Notes under the pieces: model-generated | Told to the model about the DNA's origin: nothing | What the model saw: the letters and a program-made list of their open reading frames with translations, nothing else | Databases searched by the model: none | Source of the DNA: Micromonospora craterilacus | Lineage (GTDB): Bacteria; Actinomycetota; Actinomycetes; Mycobacteriales; Micromonosporaceae | Assembly: GCF_003236315.1 (NCBI RefSeq) | Contig: NZ_POTY01000010.1 | Span: forward strand, 1-51,586 | Direction of reading: 5' to 3' | Length of the DNA stretch: 51,586 nt | Made by a program: the position numbers and the translations under genes | Shown here: positions 9,227 through 17,731 of the stretch, piece after piece | Numbering within the stretch: position 1 is the stretch's first letter | How the letters are laid out: every line of letters begins with the position of its first letter

Positions 9227-9474
9227 TGCCGCTGGAGCTCGACGAGGAAGTCGAGCACGTCGCCGACGGTGGCGATCCGGCGCAGCCCGGGGGCGTCGAA
9301 GTTCAGCTCCTCCCCCGTCTCGTCCTCCACCCGCAGCGCCAGCTCGGAGAAGTCCAGCGACCGGAACCCGACCTCCCGCAGATCCGCGGCGTCGTCGTCG
9401 GGCAGCACCTTGCCCTGGTTCTTGAGGACCTCGCCCATGAGGTCGCGAATCTGCGCGCGACTCAATTCCTTCAT
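9223..9474 (-). CDS. Acyl carrier protein
   Basis: 83 residues from the ATG at 9472-9474 (MKELSRAQIRDLMGEVL); an upstream ATG would add an unlikely extension. It is acidic with the four-helix ACP pattern. The phosphopantetheine site is the Ser of GFRSLDFSEL (residue about 46); the usual Asp before the Ser is replaced by Arg, which is uncommon but occurs in dedicated carrier proteins. It is first in a tightly overlapping operon with an acyl ligase, a FabG-like reductase and a PPTase-like protein, and divergent from pseH. No ketosynthase or peptide-synthetase domains are nearby, so it is likely a stand-alone carrier for one small acyl group. Confidence 0.85.
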
Positions 9475-9511
9475 GGGCCGGAGTGTACAGCCAGGTGAAT
9501 CGTTGATTAGG

Positions 9512-10063
9512 GTGCCCGGTGACCACGGAAACGAACCGGAAAGCGAGCGGTACGTGCTGCGTGACGCCACCGAGGACGACGTTAACCTGATGTTGTCCTG
9601 GCGTAATCAGGAAGTCAACCGGCAGGTCAGCAAGACCAGCCACGTCATCGGCGCCGACGAGCACCGGCGCTGGTGGTCGGCGGTCCGCACCGACCCCACC
9701 CGCCGGGTGCTCAGCTACCTGCGCGATGGGGTGCCCGCCGGCGTGGTCACCTTCTTCGACCTGCGGCTGGATGGTCCGCGTACCGGGTCCTGGGGCTTCT
9801 ACCTGGACGCCGACGGGCTGGCCGAGCGGGGCGAGACGCTGCCCGCCTGGCTGGAGGTCATGCGGGAGGCCGTGGATCACGCCTTCGACGTGTTGACGCT
9901 GGACCGGCTGGCGGGCGAGGTACTCGCCCACAACACCGTCGTGCGCCAGATGAACCGTCGGTTCCGTTTCGTCGAGGGCGAAGGTCGCCAGGAGATCCAT
10001 GACGGCCGGGAAATCACCGTCATCCCCATTTCCCTGGATCGCGCCAATCGCCGCCGACGGTAG
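9512..10063 (+). CDS. pseH: GNAT acetyltransferase, probable PseH
   Basis: About 183 residues at the longest. YVLRDATEDDVNLMLSWRNQEVNRQVSKTSHVI followed by EHRRWWSAV, GVPAGVVTFFDL and WGFYLDAD matches the PseH type of GNAT enzymes (WRN near the start, GxVxFxD, WGFY). PseH N4-acetylates UDP-4-amino-4,6-dideoxy-AltNAc with acetyl-CoA. The start is unclear: GTG at 9512 sits inside a TAGGGT box; TTG 9503 has AGGTGA upstream; GTG 9554, which begins just before the family core and has GGAAAG upstream, may be the true start (169 residues). The gene stands alone, divergent from the ACP operon. Some PseH homologues may use other acyl donors; the ACP cassette makes that possible here. Confidence 0.8.
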   Translation: MPGDHGNEPESERYVLRDATEDDVNLMLSWRNQEVNRQVSKTSHVIGADEHRRWWSAVRTDPTRRVLSYLRDGVPAGVVTFFDLRLDGPRTGSWGFYLDADGLAERGETLPAWLEVMREAVDHAFDVLTLDRLAGEVLAHNTVVRQMNRRFRFVEGEGRQEIHDGREITVIPISLDRANRRRR

Positions 10064-10127
10064 CTTTTCCGGCCGTCCACTGATTGTTCACCCGACGTTC
10101 GGAAAATCGGCGTGCACCGTTTCCCGG

Positions 10128-10154
10128 GGCGCGGTGAATTGCGTCAACCGCGCC
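10128..10154. terminator. Hairpin between convergent genes
   Basis: GGCGCGGT (10128-10135) pairs perfectly with ACCGCGCC (10147-10154) around an 11-nt loop. It overlaps the stop codon of the membrane glycosyltransferase and lies 65 bp after the pseH stop, so it could end transcription from both sides. Confidence 0.5.
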
Positions 10155-11868
10155 GCCAGGCGGCCCACTTCTGCGCCGGGTCACCGCCGAGCCGGACAAA
10201 GCCGTACCGCGTGCCGTCCCAGTCGTCCGGCTCGCCCGGCGCCCATCGGGCGAAGACCACGTCGGCCGCGGCCGGTGGACGGTCGGCAAACCACGACACC
10301 TCGGTCCAGGTGACCTGGTGGCTGAGGTTGAACCGGATCAGGTACGGCACGCCGGTGGAGGCCCGGACCCGCTCCCCCGGCTGGATCCCGAGGTCGGCGA
10401 CGCTCGGCGCGGGCGTGCCGGCGGCGGCCATCGGGCGCACCAGCCGCTGCGCGATCACCTGCATGGCGGCGAGGTTGACCACGACCAGGGCGGCGAGCGC
10501 CACCGCCCGGGACCGCCGGTGCCGGGCCACCACCACGAGCAGCAGGCCGGCGCCGACACCGACCGCAGCCCCGGCCAACGGCCGCATCTGCCGCCACCCA
10601 CCCGTCAACGCCATCAGGTCCGGCGCGCTGAACCCGCCGTAACGCAGTGCCTCACCCCGCGTCTCGGCGTACGCCAACCGGGCGTGGACCAGCACCCCGC
10701 CGGCGGCCAGCACGGTCACCGTGACGGCGGCATGCCGCAGCAGTGGCCGGTACGCCGTGCCGAGCAGCACGCCGACGCCGACCACCAGCCAGAACGGGGC
10801 GAGCATCTGCACGTACCGGCCGTAGATGGCGTCCGCCGGCTTGTCCGTGATGCCGGCCAGGACAACCGCCGCACCCACGGCCACCCCGACGGTGGTCGCC
10901 AGCGCCACCCCGAGCGTCCACCCGGTCGGGTCGTCGCGGCCCGCGCGGCGCAGCCGGGCCACGGCGGCGCTGCCGGCCAGCCCGGCCAGCCCGAAGGTGA
11001 TGACCACCAGGTACCACAGCTGGGTGCCGACCGCCGCCAGCACCCGCAGCAGACCCGGCCCGGAGGCCACCGCCCGCAGGGTTCTCTCGCCGGGCGGGTC
11101 GCCGAGCAGTCGGACCGTGTCGCCGAGCAGCCGCACCCCGGCCTCGTTGCCGAGGGCGGCGGCCAGCACCGGCAACGTCGCGGCCAGCAACCCGGCCGGG
11201 CCGAGCCGGCGGCGGCCGACCAGCAGCAGCACCAGCCCGGCGTAGCCGGCCACGATCACCACCCCACGCGAGTGCAGCAGGTGGCCTGCGCCGGCGAGCG
11301 TCCCGGCCACGGCGGCGGTGAGCGGCCCCGGCCGCTCGACCAGCCGGTGCACGGCGAGCAGCCAGCCGACCAGCAGCGGGGCGAGTACCGCGTCGGTCAT
11401 CGCCACGCCGGCGTAGAAGACCGCGGCGGGCAGCGTCGCCGCCACCGCGGCGGCGACCAGGGCGGGCCAGCGGGGCAGGTTCAGCAGCCGCCGGCCGAGC
11501 AGGTACGCCAGCGGCAGCAGGGCCGCGTTGAGCGCCGCGTTGACCACCCGCACCAGCAGGTACGTGTCGACGAAGTCCCGGTCGAGCAGGAAGGCCGGCG
11601 CGATCAGCAGCGGGTAGCCGATCCGGCGCAGTGTCCCGTTCTCGCTGCTGAACCCGCCGGGACCACCGGCCAGCGCCCGGGCCGTGTTGAGGTAGCTGTC
11701 CTCGTCGGTGTGCGCGATCGGCATGCTGCTGTGCCGGGCCAGCCAGATCCGCCAGGCCACGCCGAGCAGCCAGCCGAGCACCAGCAGCAGGGGCAGCACC
11801 ATGCGCCGGCGCGGCGGCACCGGCCCGGCCGGTTCCCCGGCCCGGACCACCTGGACTCCGACGGTCAT
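10144..11868 (-). CDS. GT-C-type membrane glycosyltransferase (ArnT/PMT-like), predicted
   Basis: 574 residues from the ATG at 11866-11868, which has a strong GGGAGGGACG ribosome site; the frame extends upstream without membrane character. One N-terminal segment (LPLLLVLGWLLGVAWRIWLA) is followed by a loop with an acidic HTDEDSYLNTA motif, then about ten more hydrophobic segments and a C-terminal soluble region of about 90 residues. An acidic motif in the first outer loop is the hallmark of GT-C enzymes that use polyprenyl-phosphate sugars. The position between pseH and pseB suggests that it acts on the surface glycan made by this locus. It could also be an uncharacterised integral membrane protein; family-level confidence is moderate. 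Confidence 0.7.
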   Translation of the reverse strand: MTVGVQVVRAGEPAGPVPPRRRMVLPLLLVLGWLLGVAWRIWLARHSSMPIAHTDEDSYLNTARALAGGPGGFSSENGTLRRIGYPLLIAPAFLLDRDFVDTYLLVRVVNAALNAALLPLAYLLGRRLLNLPRWPALVAAAVAATLPAAVFYAGVAMTDAVLAPLLVGWLLAVHRLVERPGPLTAAVAGTLAGAGHLLHSRGVVIVAGYAGLVLLLVGRRRLGPAGLLAATLPVLAAALGNEAGVRLLGDTVRLLGDPPGERTLRAVASGPGLLRVLAAVGTQLWYLVVITFGLAGLAGSAAVARLRRAGRDDPTGWTLGVALATTVGVAVGAAVVLAGITDKPADAIYGRYVQMLAPFWLVVGVGVLLGTAYRPLLRHAAVTVTVLAAGGVLVHARLAYAETRGEALRYGGFSAPDLMALTGGWRQMRPLAGAAVGVGAGLLLVVVARHRRSRAVALAALVVVNLAAMQVIAQRLVRPMAAAGTPAPSVADLGIQPGERVRASTGVPYLIRFNLSHQVTWTEVSWFADRPPAAADVVFARWAPGEPDDWDGTRYGFVRLGGDPAQKWAAWRRG

Positions 11869-12142
11869 CGTCCCTCCCGAGACGGGCACCGGGACGAATT
11901 CCGTCGGCGGCCGTCGAGTCGCCCTGCCCGGTCGGGGCGAGACACTACTGACCAGGTCAGGAGCGGTCCGCAGGCACGCCGAGGGACGGCGAGTGTTCGC
12001 CGATCGGGTGCCCGCCATTCACCGCCCGAGCGAATCCGGTTAACCGCAGGGCGTGGGCGTGTTAACCCGCCGCGTCTAGCGTTCCCACCCGGCCGGCCGG
12101 CCGAGACTCCGCCGGATCATCGACGAACACGGGAGCACCACA

Positions 12143-13126
12143 TTGAGCGAGCTGAGCGGATCGTCCATCCTTGTCACCGGAGGAACGGGTTCCTTCGGCC
12201 GGACCTTCCTGCGGCATCTCCTCGCCGAGGTCGATCCGGCCCGCGTGGTGGTCTTCTCGCGTGACGAACTCAAGCAGTACGAGCTGCGCCAGCAGCTCGG
12301 CGACGACCCCCGGCTGCGTTGGTTCATCGGCGACATCCGGGACCGGCACCGGCTGACCCGGGCCATGCACGGGGTCGACCACGTGGTGCACGCCGCGGCC
12401 CTCAAGCAGGTCGACACGGCCGAGTACAACCCCTCGGAGTTCATCGCCACCAACATCACCGGCTCCCAGCACGTGGTGGACGCGGCGATCGAGGCCGGGG
12501 TGAGGAAGGTCGTCGCCCTCTCCACCGACAAGGCGTCCAGCCCGATCAACCTGTACGGCGCGACCAAGCTGGTCGGCGACAAGCTGTTCGTGTCGGCCAA
12601 CCACTACGCCGCGCAGCACCCGACCCGGTTCGCGGTGGTGCGTTACGGCAACGTGGTTGGTAGCCGCGGCTCCGTGGTCCCGCTGTTCCGCCGGCTCGCC
12701 GCCGAGGGCAAGAGCCTGCCGATCACGGACAAGCGGATGACCCGCTTCTGGATCACCCTGGAGCAGGCCGTGCAGTTCGTCATCGACTCGTTCGACCAGA
12801 TGCAGGGCGGCGAGCTGTTCGTGCCGCGCATCCCCAGCATGCGCATCCTCGACCTGGTCGAGGCGGTCGCCCCGGACGCCACCACGCACGAGATCGGCAT
12901 CCGTCCGGGCGAGAAGCTGCACGAGGAGATGATCGCCCCGGACGACAGCCGCCGGACGCTGATCGCCAAGGACCGCTTCATCGTGCAGCCGACCATCGCC
13001 ACCTGGGGCTACCAGCCACCGGTGGACTGCGAGCCGGTGGCCGACGGCTTCGCGTACCAGTCGGACAGCAACGACGAGTGGCTCACCGTGCCGCAGCTGC
13101 GCGAGATGCTCGGCCTCACGGCATGA
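12143..13126 (+). CDS. pseB: UDP-GlcNAc 4,6-dehydratase (inverting)/5-epimerase
   Basis: 327 residues from a TTG (12143-12145) with GGGAG 7 nt upstream; no better start exists before the Rossmann motif. Extended-SDR fold: TGGTGSFG (residues about 13-20), FSRDELKQYEL, GDIRD, HAAALKQVDTAEYNPSE, LSTDKASSP with catalytic Asp129-Lys130, and the Tyr138-Lys142 pair (YGATK). The KQVDTAEYNP and STDKAxxPxNxYG motifs are typical of PseB/FlaA1. It removes water from and inverts UDP-GlcNAc to give the L-arabino 4-keto sugar, the first step to pseudaminic acid. It heads a six-gene operon; its stop overlaps pseC (ATGA). Promoter elements probably lie in 11869-12142, the shared upstream region with the divergent glycosyltransferase. 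Confidence 0.92.
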   Translation: MSELSGSSILVTGGTGSFGRTFLRHLLAEVDPARVVVFSRDELKQYELRQQLGDDPRLRWFIGDIRDRHRLTRAMHGVDHVVHAAALKQVDTAEYNPSEFIATNITGSQHVVDAAIEAGVRKVVALSTDKASSPINLYGATKLVGDKLFVSANHYAAQHPTRFAVVRYGNVVGSRGSVVPLFRRLAAEGKSLPITDKRMTRFWITLEQAVQFVIDSFDQMQGGELFVPRIPSMRILDLVEAVAPDATTHEIGIRPGEKLHEEMIAPDDSRRTLIAKDRFIVQPTIATWGYQPPVDCEPVADGFAYQSDSNDEWLTVPQLREMLGLTA

Positions 13127-14280
13127 CCTCGTTCCTCCCGCAGGGCCGGCAGTCGGTCACCGAGGACGACGTCGCCGCCGTGGTCGCCGCCCTGCGCAGC
13201 GACTGGCTCACCACCGGCCCGGAGGTCGCCGCCTTCGAGGCGGACATCTCCGGCTGGGCCGGCGGGGCGGGGGTGACCACCGTCTCCAACGGCACCGCGG
13301 CGCTGCACGTGGCGTACGCGGCGGCCGGCATCGGCCCCGGCGACGAGGTGATCGTGCCGCCGATGACGTTCGTGGCCACCGCCAGCAGCGCCGTGGCGCT
13401 CGGCGCCCGGGTCGTCTTCGCCGACGTCGAGGAGGAGACCTTCACCCTCGACCCGGCCGCGGTGGCGGAGGCGACCACCGAGCGGACGAAGGTCGTCGCC
13501 GCGGTGGACTACGCCGGCCACCCGGCCGACTACGACGCGCTGCGCGCCGCGCTCGCCGACAGCGACGCGCTGCTGCTCGCCGACGCCGCCCACTCGATCG
13601 GGGCCACCTACCGGGGCCGGCCGGTCGGCACGCTGGCCGACCTGACCACGTTCTCGTTCTTCCCCACCAAGAACCTGACCACCGCCGAGGGCGGCGCGGT
13701 CGCCACCACCCACCCGGAGCTGCTCAAGCGGGCCCGCCGGTTCCGCAACATCGGGCTGGTCCGGGAACGCGACGAGCAGCGCTGGCCGGACGAGGGCGGC
13801 TGGCACCAGGAGGTGCACGAGTTCGGGCTGAACTACCGCCTGCCCGACGTGCTCTGCGCGCTCGGTCGCAGCCAGCTGCGCCGCCTCGGTGACTTCCTGG
13901 CCCGCCGGGCCGAGCTGGTGGCCCGCTACGACGAGGCGCTGGCCGACCTGCCCGGCGTGCTGACCCCGGGCCGGCGGGACTGGGCCGCACCGGCCTGGCA
14001 TCTGTACCCGATCCGGGTCCTCGACGGCCGACGCCGCGAGGTGTACGACCGGATGCGCGCCGCCGGCATCGGGGTGCAGGTAAACTACATCCCCGCACAC
14101 TGGCACCCCGCCTTCGCCGACCTCGGCTACCGCCGCGGCAGCTGCCCAGTGGCGGAGGCCTTCTACGCCCAGCAGCTGTCGCTGCCGCTGTACCCGGGGC
14201 TGAGCGACGCCGACCAGGACCGGGTCATCGACACGCTGGCCGCGACGTTGCGCGGAGTTCCGGTCCGGCCCGCCGCCTGA
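13123..14280 (+). CDS. pseC: UDP-4-amino-sugar aminotransferase (PseC)
   Basis: 385 residues from the ATG at 13123 that overlaps the pseB stop. It is a DegT/DnrJ/EryC1-type PLP enzyme: LTTGPEVAAFE near the start, SNGTAALHVA (phosphate binding), VIVPPMTFVATASS, LLADAAHSIGA (Asp to the pyridine nitrogen) and FFPTKNLTTAEGG, in which Lys183 is the Schiff-base lysine. The C-terminal half ends with QQLSLPLYPGLSDADQDRVI, typical of the family. It transfers an amino group to C4 of the PseB product. It is directly coupled to pseB, as in known pathways. QdtB/ArnB-type enzymes are similar, so the assignment uses context. Confidence 0.9.
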   Translation: MTSFLPQGRQSVTEDDVAAVVAALRSDWLTTGPEVAAFEADISGWAGGAGVTTVSNGTAALHVAYAAAGIGPGDEVIVPPMTFVATASSAVALGARVVFADVEEETFTLDPAAVAEATTERTKVVAAVDYAGHPADYDALRAALADSDALLLADAAHSIGATYRGRPVGTLADLTTFSFFPTKNLTTAEGGAVATTHPELLKRARRFRNIGLVRERDEQRWPDEGGWHQEVHEFGLNYRLPDVLCALGRSQLRRLGDFLARRAELVARYDEALADLPGVLTPGRRDWAAPAWHLYPIRVLDGRRREVYDRMRAAGIGVQVNYIPAHWHPAFADLGYRRGSCPVAEAFYAQQLSLPLYPGLSDADQDRVIDTLAATLRGVPVRPAA

Positions 14281-14290
14281 GGGGACGTGG

Positions 14291-15124
14291 ATGCACCACG
14301 CGAACCACTTCTACGGCCACGCCCATGTGCTGGCCCGTTACGCGGGGCTGGGTGACGGGCACCCGCCCCGGATCAACGGCTACGTCCAGCACGGCTGGAA
14401 CATCGGCGACGGTCTCGCCCCCGGGCACCCGTACGCCGAACGGACACCGAGCCTGCTGTGGTCCGAGCAGACCCGGCGGCGGGCCTGGTCGGTCGGGCGG
14501 CGCAACGTCACCGTGATCGGGGCGCCCTTCGTCTACCTGCTGGCCATGCAGGCCGACGAACCGCAGCCCGAGCGGGCGGGCACCATCTGGTACCCGTTCC
14601 ACGGCTGGGAGGGCCAGCACGTCAAGGGCGACCACAAGGAGCTGATCGCCCGGATCCGGGACACCGAACCCGGCCCGGTCACCGTCTGCCTCTACTGGCA
14701 CGAGCACCGGATGCGCCGGGTCCGCCGGCTCTACGAGAACGCCGGCTTCCGGGTCATCTGCCACGGCTACCGCGGCCACTGGTGGAAGGACACCGACCCG
14801 GAGTTCCTGGACCGTCAGCTCGCCGAGCTGCGCCGGCACGCCCGGGTCGCCTCCAACCGGCTGACCAGCGCCATCTTCTACGGCATCGCCGCCGGCTGCG
14901 AACCGGCCGTGTACGGCGACCCGATGGTGCTGGCCAACGAGGACCCGACCTTCGGCGGCACCGCCCGGATCCGTCGACAGTGGCCCGAACTGCACGGCGA
15001 ACAGGTGCACCTACCGACCGCCGTGGAGATCGCCCGCGCCGAGCTGGGCACCGACCACCGCTACCCGCCCGCCGCGCTGCGGGAGTTGCTGGGCTGGGCG
15101 CACCTGCAGGAGGAGACGACGTGA
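14291..15124 (+). CDS. Uncharacterised 277-residue protein, possible glycosyltransferase
   Basis: The ATG follows GGGGACGTGG, 10 bp after pseC. No signal peptide or membrane segment. Notable motifs: NHFYGHAHVLARYAGL, INGYVQHGWNIGDG, NVTVIGAPFVYLL, WYPFHGWEGQHVKGDH, VTVCLYWHEH, GFRVICHGYRGHWW and ASNRLTSAIFYGIAAGCEPAVYGDP. A C-terminal Gly/Tyr/Asp motif followed by an NED segment, and the alternating strand/helix pattern, are reminiscent of GT-B-type transferases that finish capsule or O-antigen sugars, but I cannot name a family. Position inside the pse operon, between pseC and pseF, makes a nonulosonic-acid transferase a reasonable candidate (inference). Its stop overlaps the next start (GTGA). 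Confidence 0.75.
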   Translation: MHHANHFYGHAHVLARYAGLGDGHPPRINGYVQHGWNIGDGLAPGHPYAERTPSLLWSEQTRRRAWSVGRRNVTVIGAPFVYLLAMQADEPQPERAGTIWYPFHGWEGQHVKGDHKELIARIRDTEPGPVTVCLYWHEHRMRRVRRLYENAGFRVICHGYRGHWWKDTDPEFLDRQLAELRRHARVASNRLTSAIFYGIAAGCEPAVYGDPMVLANEDPTFGGTARIRRQWPELHGEQVHLPTAVEIARAELGTDHRYPPAALRELLGWAHLQEETT

Positions 15125-16965
15125 CAACGGAGACGGCGCCCGCGGTGGCGCTGCCCGGCGGCGAGATGCTGAGCTGGTCCGACCAGCGCGGCGAGGCCGG
15201 CAACGACCCGCTCGCGGCGCTCGCCGCGCGACTGGTGCCGGCCGGCGCCCGGGTGCTGCTGGCCGGGCCGCACGACCCGGCCCTGCTCGACGCGCTGACC
15301 CACGCCCGCATCACCTGCCTGTTGCGCGGTTACCCGGACGCGGCGGCGGTCGCCGGCCGGGTCGACCGGGTGCTGGTGGCCGGCCCGCACGGCCTCCCGC
15401 CCGGCGAGGAGTACGACGTGGTGATCGCCGGCGGCGGGCTGGACGCCGTCGAGTCGGTCGAGGGCGCCCGGCTGGGCTGGGACGCGGCGCTGGCCCGCCT
15501 GGTGGCGGCCGTCCGACCGGGCGGCCAGTTGCTGTTGCGGCTGGACAACCCGCTCGGCGTGCACCGGCTGGTCGCCGCCGCCAGCTGGTACGCCGGCCGG
15601 GACGACGCCGAGTGGACGGTCGGCGGGGTGCTCGACGCCCACCGCCCGGCCAACCTGGACCAGCTGCGCGTACGGCTGGCCGCGGCCGGAATGCGGGCCG
15701 GGGCCAGCTACGCCGCGTACCCCCGCCCCGACCTGACCACCGCGTTGCTGGCGACCGACCAGCTGGCCCGACGGACCAGCTCCGGGCTGTTCGACGCGGT
15801 GCTGCACGACGCCTGCACCAGCGGGTTCGGCGGCCGGTTCGTGCTCGCCGACCCGGCCCGGCTGGCCGTGGACGCGCTGCACGCCGGCCGCGCCGCCGAG
15901 CTGGCCCCGTCCTGGCTGGTGGTCGCCCACCGGGCCGTTGACCCGTTGACGACCGACGAGCGCTACGGCACCGCCGCCGTCGACGGCGACGGGCTGCCGG
16001 TGGCGCTGGTGCAGGCCGGCGGGCCGGGCAACACCGTGGTCGAGGTGGTCGACGGGCCGCAGGGCTGGTCCTGGCACCGCCCCGACCCGGGCGACCGCAC
16101 CGAGGCGGCAGCCGCGCCGTACGCCAGCCGGGAGGCCGCCTTCCGCGACCCGGCAGCACCGGACGGGCCGGTGCCCGACGGACGCCTGCTGCGCAGCCTG
16201 CTGCTCGACGGTTGCCTGCGCCGCGACACGACCCTGCTGCGCCGGCTGCTGCGCGGCTACGCCGACTGGCTCGCCGACCAGGCGGGCGACGGGCGGCTCA
16301 CCGGGGCGGTGGCGCTGGCCGGCGCGGACAACCTGGTCGTCGCCGGCGACCGCTTCGCGGTGCTCGACCCGACCTGGCGGGCCAACGCACCATTGCCGGT
16401 CGACGTGGTGCTGGCCCGAACCCTATGGCGTTTCTCCGCCGAGCTGCTCACCGGCGGCTACGCCCACCCGTGGACCTCCACCCTGGACGTGGCCGGGCTG
16501 ACCGTGGTGCTCGGCGGGGTGGCCGGGCGGGACTTCGACCGGGCCGTCGTGGACGCCGCGGTGGAGACCGAAGCAGCAGTCGGCGCCGCGGTACGCGGAC
16601 TGGACGCCGACGGGCGGGTCGGCCTCGACACCGAGTTGCGGGCGGTCACGCCGACCGACCCGCCGCCCGGACCGGGCAGCTACCAGCAGCTGCGCGAGGC
16701 GTGGCTGCGCCAGCGGGAGGAGAACACCCGGCTCACCGCACTGCTCAAGTGGACCGAGGATCTGCTCACCTCGCGCGAGCGCGCGCTGCGCCGGTCCGAG
16801 GCGGCGGTCAACCTGCTCAGCGGCTCACTCAGCTACAAGGTCGGCCGGCTGGCGATCACTCCGGCCCGGCTGGCCAAGCGGGGCGCCCGAGCCGCCAAGC
16901 GCCGGGCCGTGGCCGCCATCGCCCAGAAGCAGCAGGACCGCCCGGATAAGCAGGAGCAGCAGTGA
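15121..16965 (+). CDS. Large methyltransferase-like protein with C-terminal coiled coil
   Basis: 614 residues from the GTG that overlaps the previous stop. Residues about 35-220 look like a class I SAM-methyltransferase-type fold (ARVLLAGPHD, YDVVIAGGGLDAV, VRPGGQLLLRLDNPLG, then FGG-type segments), but the usual GxGxG motif is degenerate (LLAGPHDPALLDAL). A middle region (about 360-520) has no recognised fold. The last ~80 residues are helical and charged (REAWLRQREENTRL, SRERALRRSEAAVN), then LSGSLSYKVGRLAITPARLAKR, an ending often seen on envelope-polysaccharide glycosyltransferases and methyltransferases. It likely modifies, or scaffolds, the sugar made by the pse operon. Catalytic activity is uncertain. 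Confidence 0.7.
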   Translation: MTTETAPAVALPGGEMLSWSDQRGEAGNDPLAALAARLVPAGARVLLAGPHDPALLDALTHARITCLLRGYPDAAAVAGRVDRVLVAGPHGLPPGEEYDVVIAGGGLDAVESVEGARLGWDAALARLVAAVRPGGQLLLRLDNPLGVHRLVAAASWYAGRDDAEWTVGGVLDAHRPANLDQLRVRLAAAGMRAGASYAAYPRPDLTTALLATDQLARRTSSGLFDAVLHDACTSGFGGRFVLADPARLAVDALHAGRAAELAPSWLVVAHRAVDPLTTDERYGTAAVDGDGLPVALVQAGGPGNTVVEVVDGPQGWSWHRPDPGDRTEAAAAPYASREAAFRDPAAPDGPVPDGRLLRSLLLDGCLRRDTTLLRRLLRGYADWLADQAGDGRLTGAVALAGADNLVVAGDRFAVLDPTWRANAPLPVDVVLARTLWRFSAELLTGGYAHPWTSTLDVAGLTVVLGGVAGRDFDRAVVDAAVETEAAVGAAVRGLDADGRVGLDTELRAVTPTDPPPGPGSYQQLREAWLRQREENTRLTALLKWTEDLLTSRERALRRSEAAVNLLSGSLSYKVGRLAITPARLAKRGARAAKRRAVAAIAQKQQDRPDKQEQQ

Positions 16966-16987
16966 ACAAGCGACGTGGGGTGCCGTC

Positions 16988-17731
16988 ATGAGCGAGCGCA
17001 GCGAGCGGATTGTCGGCATCGTGCAGGCCCGGATGGGCTCGTCCCGGCTGCCCGGCAAGGTGCTGCGCCCGCTGGCCGGGCGCAGCGTCCTCGGCCGGGT
17101 GGTCCGCGCCGCCCAGGACAGCGGGGTGCTGGCCGACCTGGTGGTGGCGACGAGCACCGACGCCGTCGACGACCCGGTGGTGGCCGAGTGCGACCGGCTC
17201 GGGGTGGCCTGGCACCGGGGCCCGGTCGACGACGTGCTGACCCGGTTCGTCGGTGCCCTCGACGCGCACCCCGGCGACGCCGTCATGCGGTTCACCGCGG
17301 ACTGCCCGCTGCTGGACCCGGAGATCGTCACGTTGGTCGCCTCGGTGTACCGCGCGGTGCCGGGCCTCGACTACGCCAGCACGTCGATCGCCCGTACCCT
17401 GCCCCGCGGGTTGGACGTGGAGATCATCCGGGCCGACGCGCTGCGCACCCTGGACCGCCTCGCCGCCGACCACCACCGGGTGCACGTCACCTCGTACGCG
17501 TACGCCCATCCCGAGCTGTTCCGGGTGCTCGGCGTGACCCTCACGCCGGACCGCTCGCCGTTGCGGCTCACCCTGGACACCGAACGGGACTGGGAGCTGA
17601 TCCGCGCGGTAACGGACCACTTCGGTGACGTCAGCGTGCCGCTGGCCAAGCTCGCCGACTGGCTCGACGGGCAGCCGACGCTCCGCGCGCTCAACGCCGG
17701 CGTCGAGCAGAAGCAGTTGGAGGAGTGCTGA
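16988..17731 (+). CDS. pseF: CMP-pseudaminic acid cytidylyltransferase-type enzyme
   Basis: 247 residues. The nucleotidyltransferase motif IVGIVQARMGSSRLPGKVL is at the N-terminus, with ATSTDAVDD, TADCPLLDPE (metal-binding Asp) and DYASTSIARTLPRGLDVE further on. This SpsF/PseF type activates the finished sugar with CTP to CMP-Pse, the last cytosolic step. The family usually starts directly at the IxAIIQARxGSxRLPGK motif; here an extra SERSER stretch precedes it, caused by a GAGCGAGCG-type repeat over the start codon. GGGG lies 8-10 nt upstream of the ATG. The stop overlaps pseG by 7 bp. Distinction from other SpsF-like transferases rests on the neighbouring pseG. Confidence 0.85.
   Translation: MSERSERIVGIVQARMGSSRLPGKVLRPLAGRSVLGRVVRAAQDSGVLADLVVATSTDAVDDPVVAECDRLGVAWHRGPVDDVLTRFVGALDAHPGDAVMRFTADCPLLDPEIVTLVASVYRAVPGLDYASTSIARTLPRGLDVEIIRADALRTLDRLAADHHRVHVTSYAYAHPELFRVLGVTLTPDRSPLRLTLDTERDWELIRAVTDHFGDVSVPLAKLADWLDGQPTLRALNAGVEQKQLEEC
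16990..17007 (+). repeat. GAGCGAGCG-type repeat over the pseF start
   Basis: Two GAGCG-rich halves (GCGAGCG-CA-GCGAGCG) lie directly after the ATG and are translated as SERSER. From memory, this kind of short element is common at gene starts in Micromonosporaceae genomes; that statement should be checked by a genome count. Confidence 0.55.
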
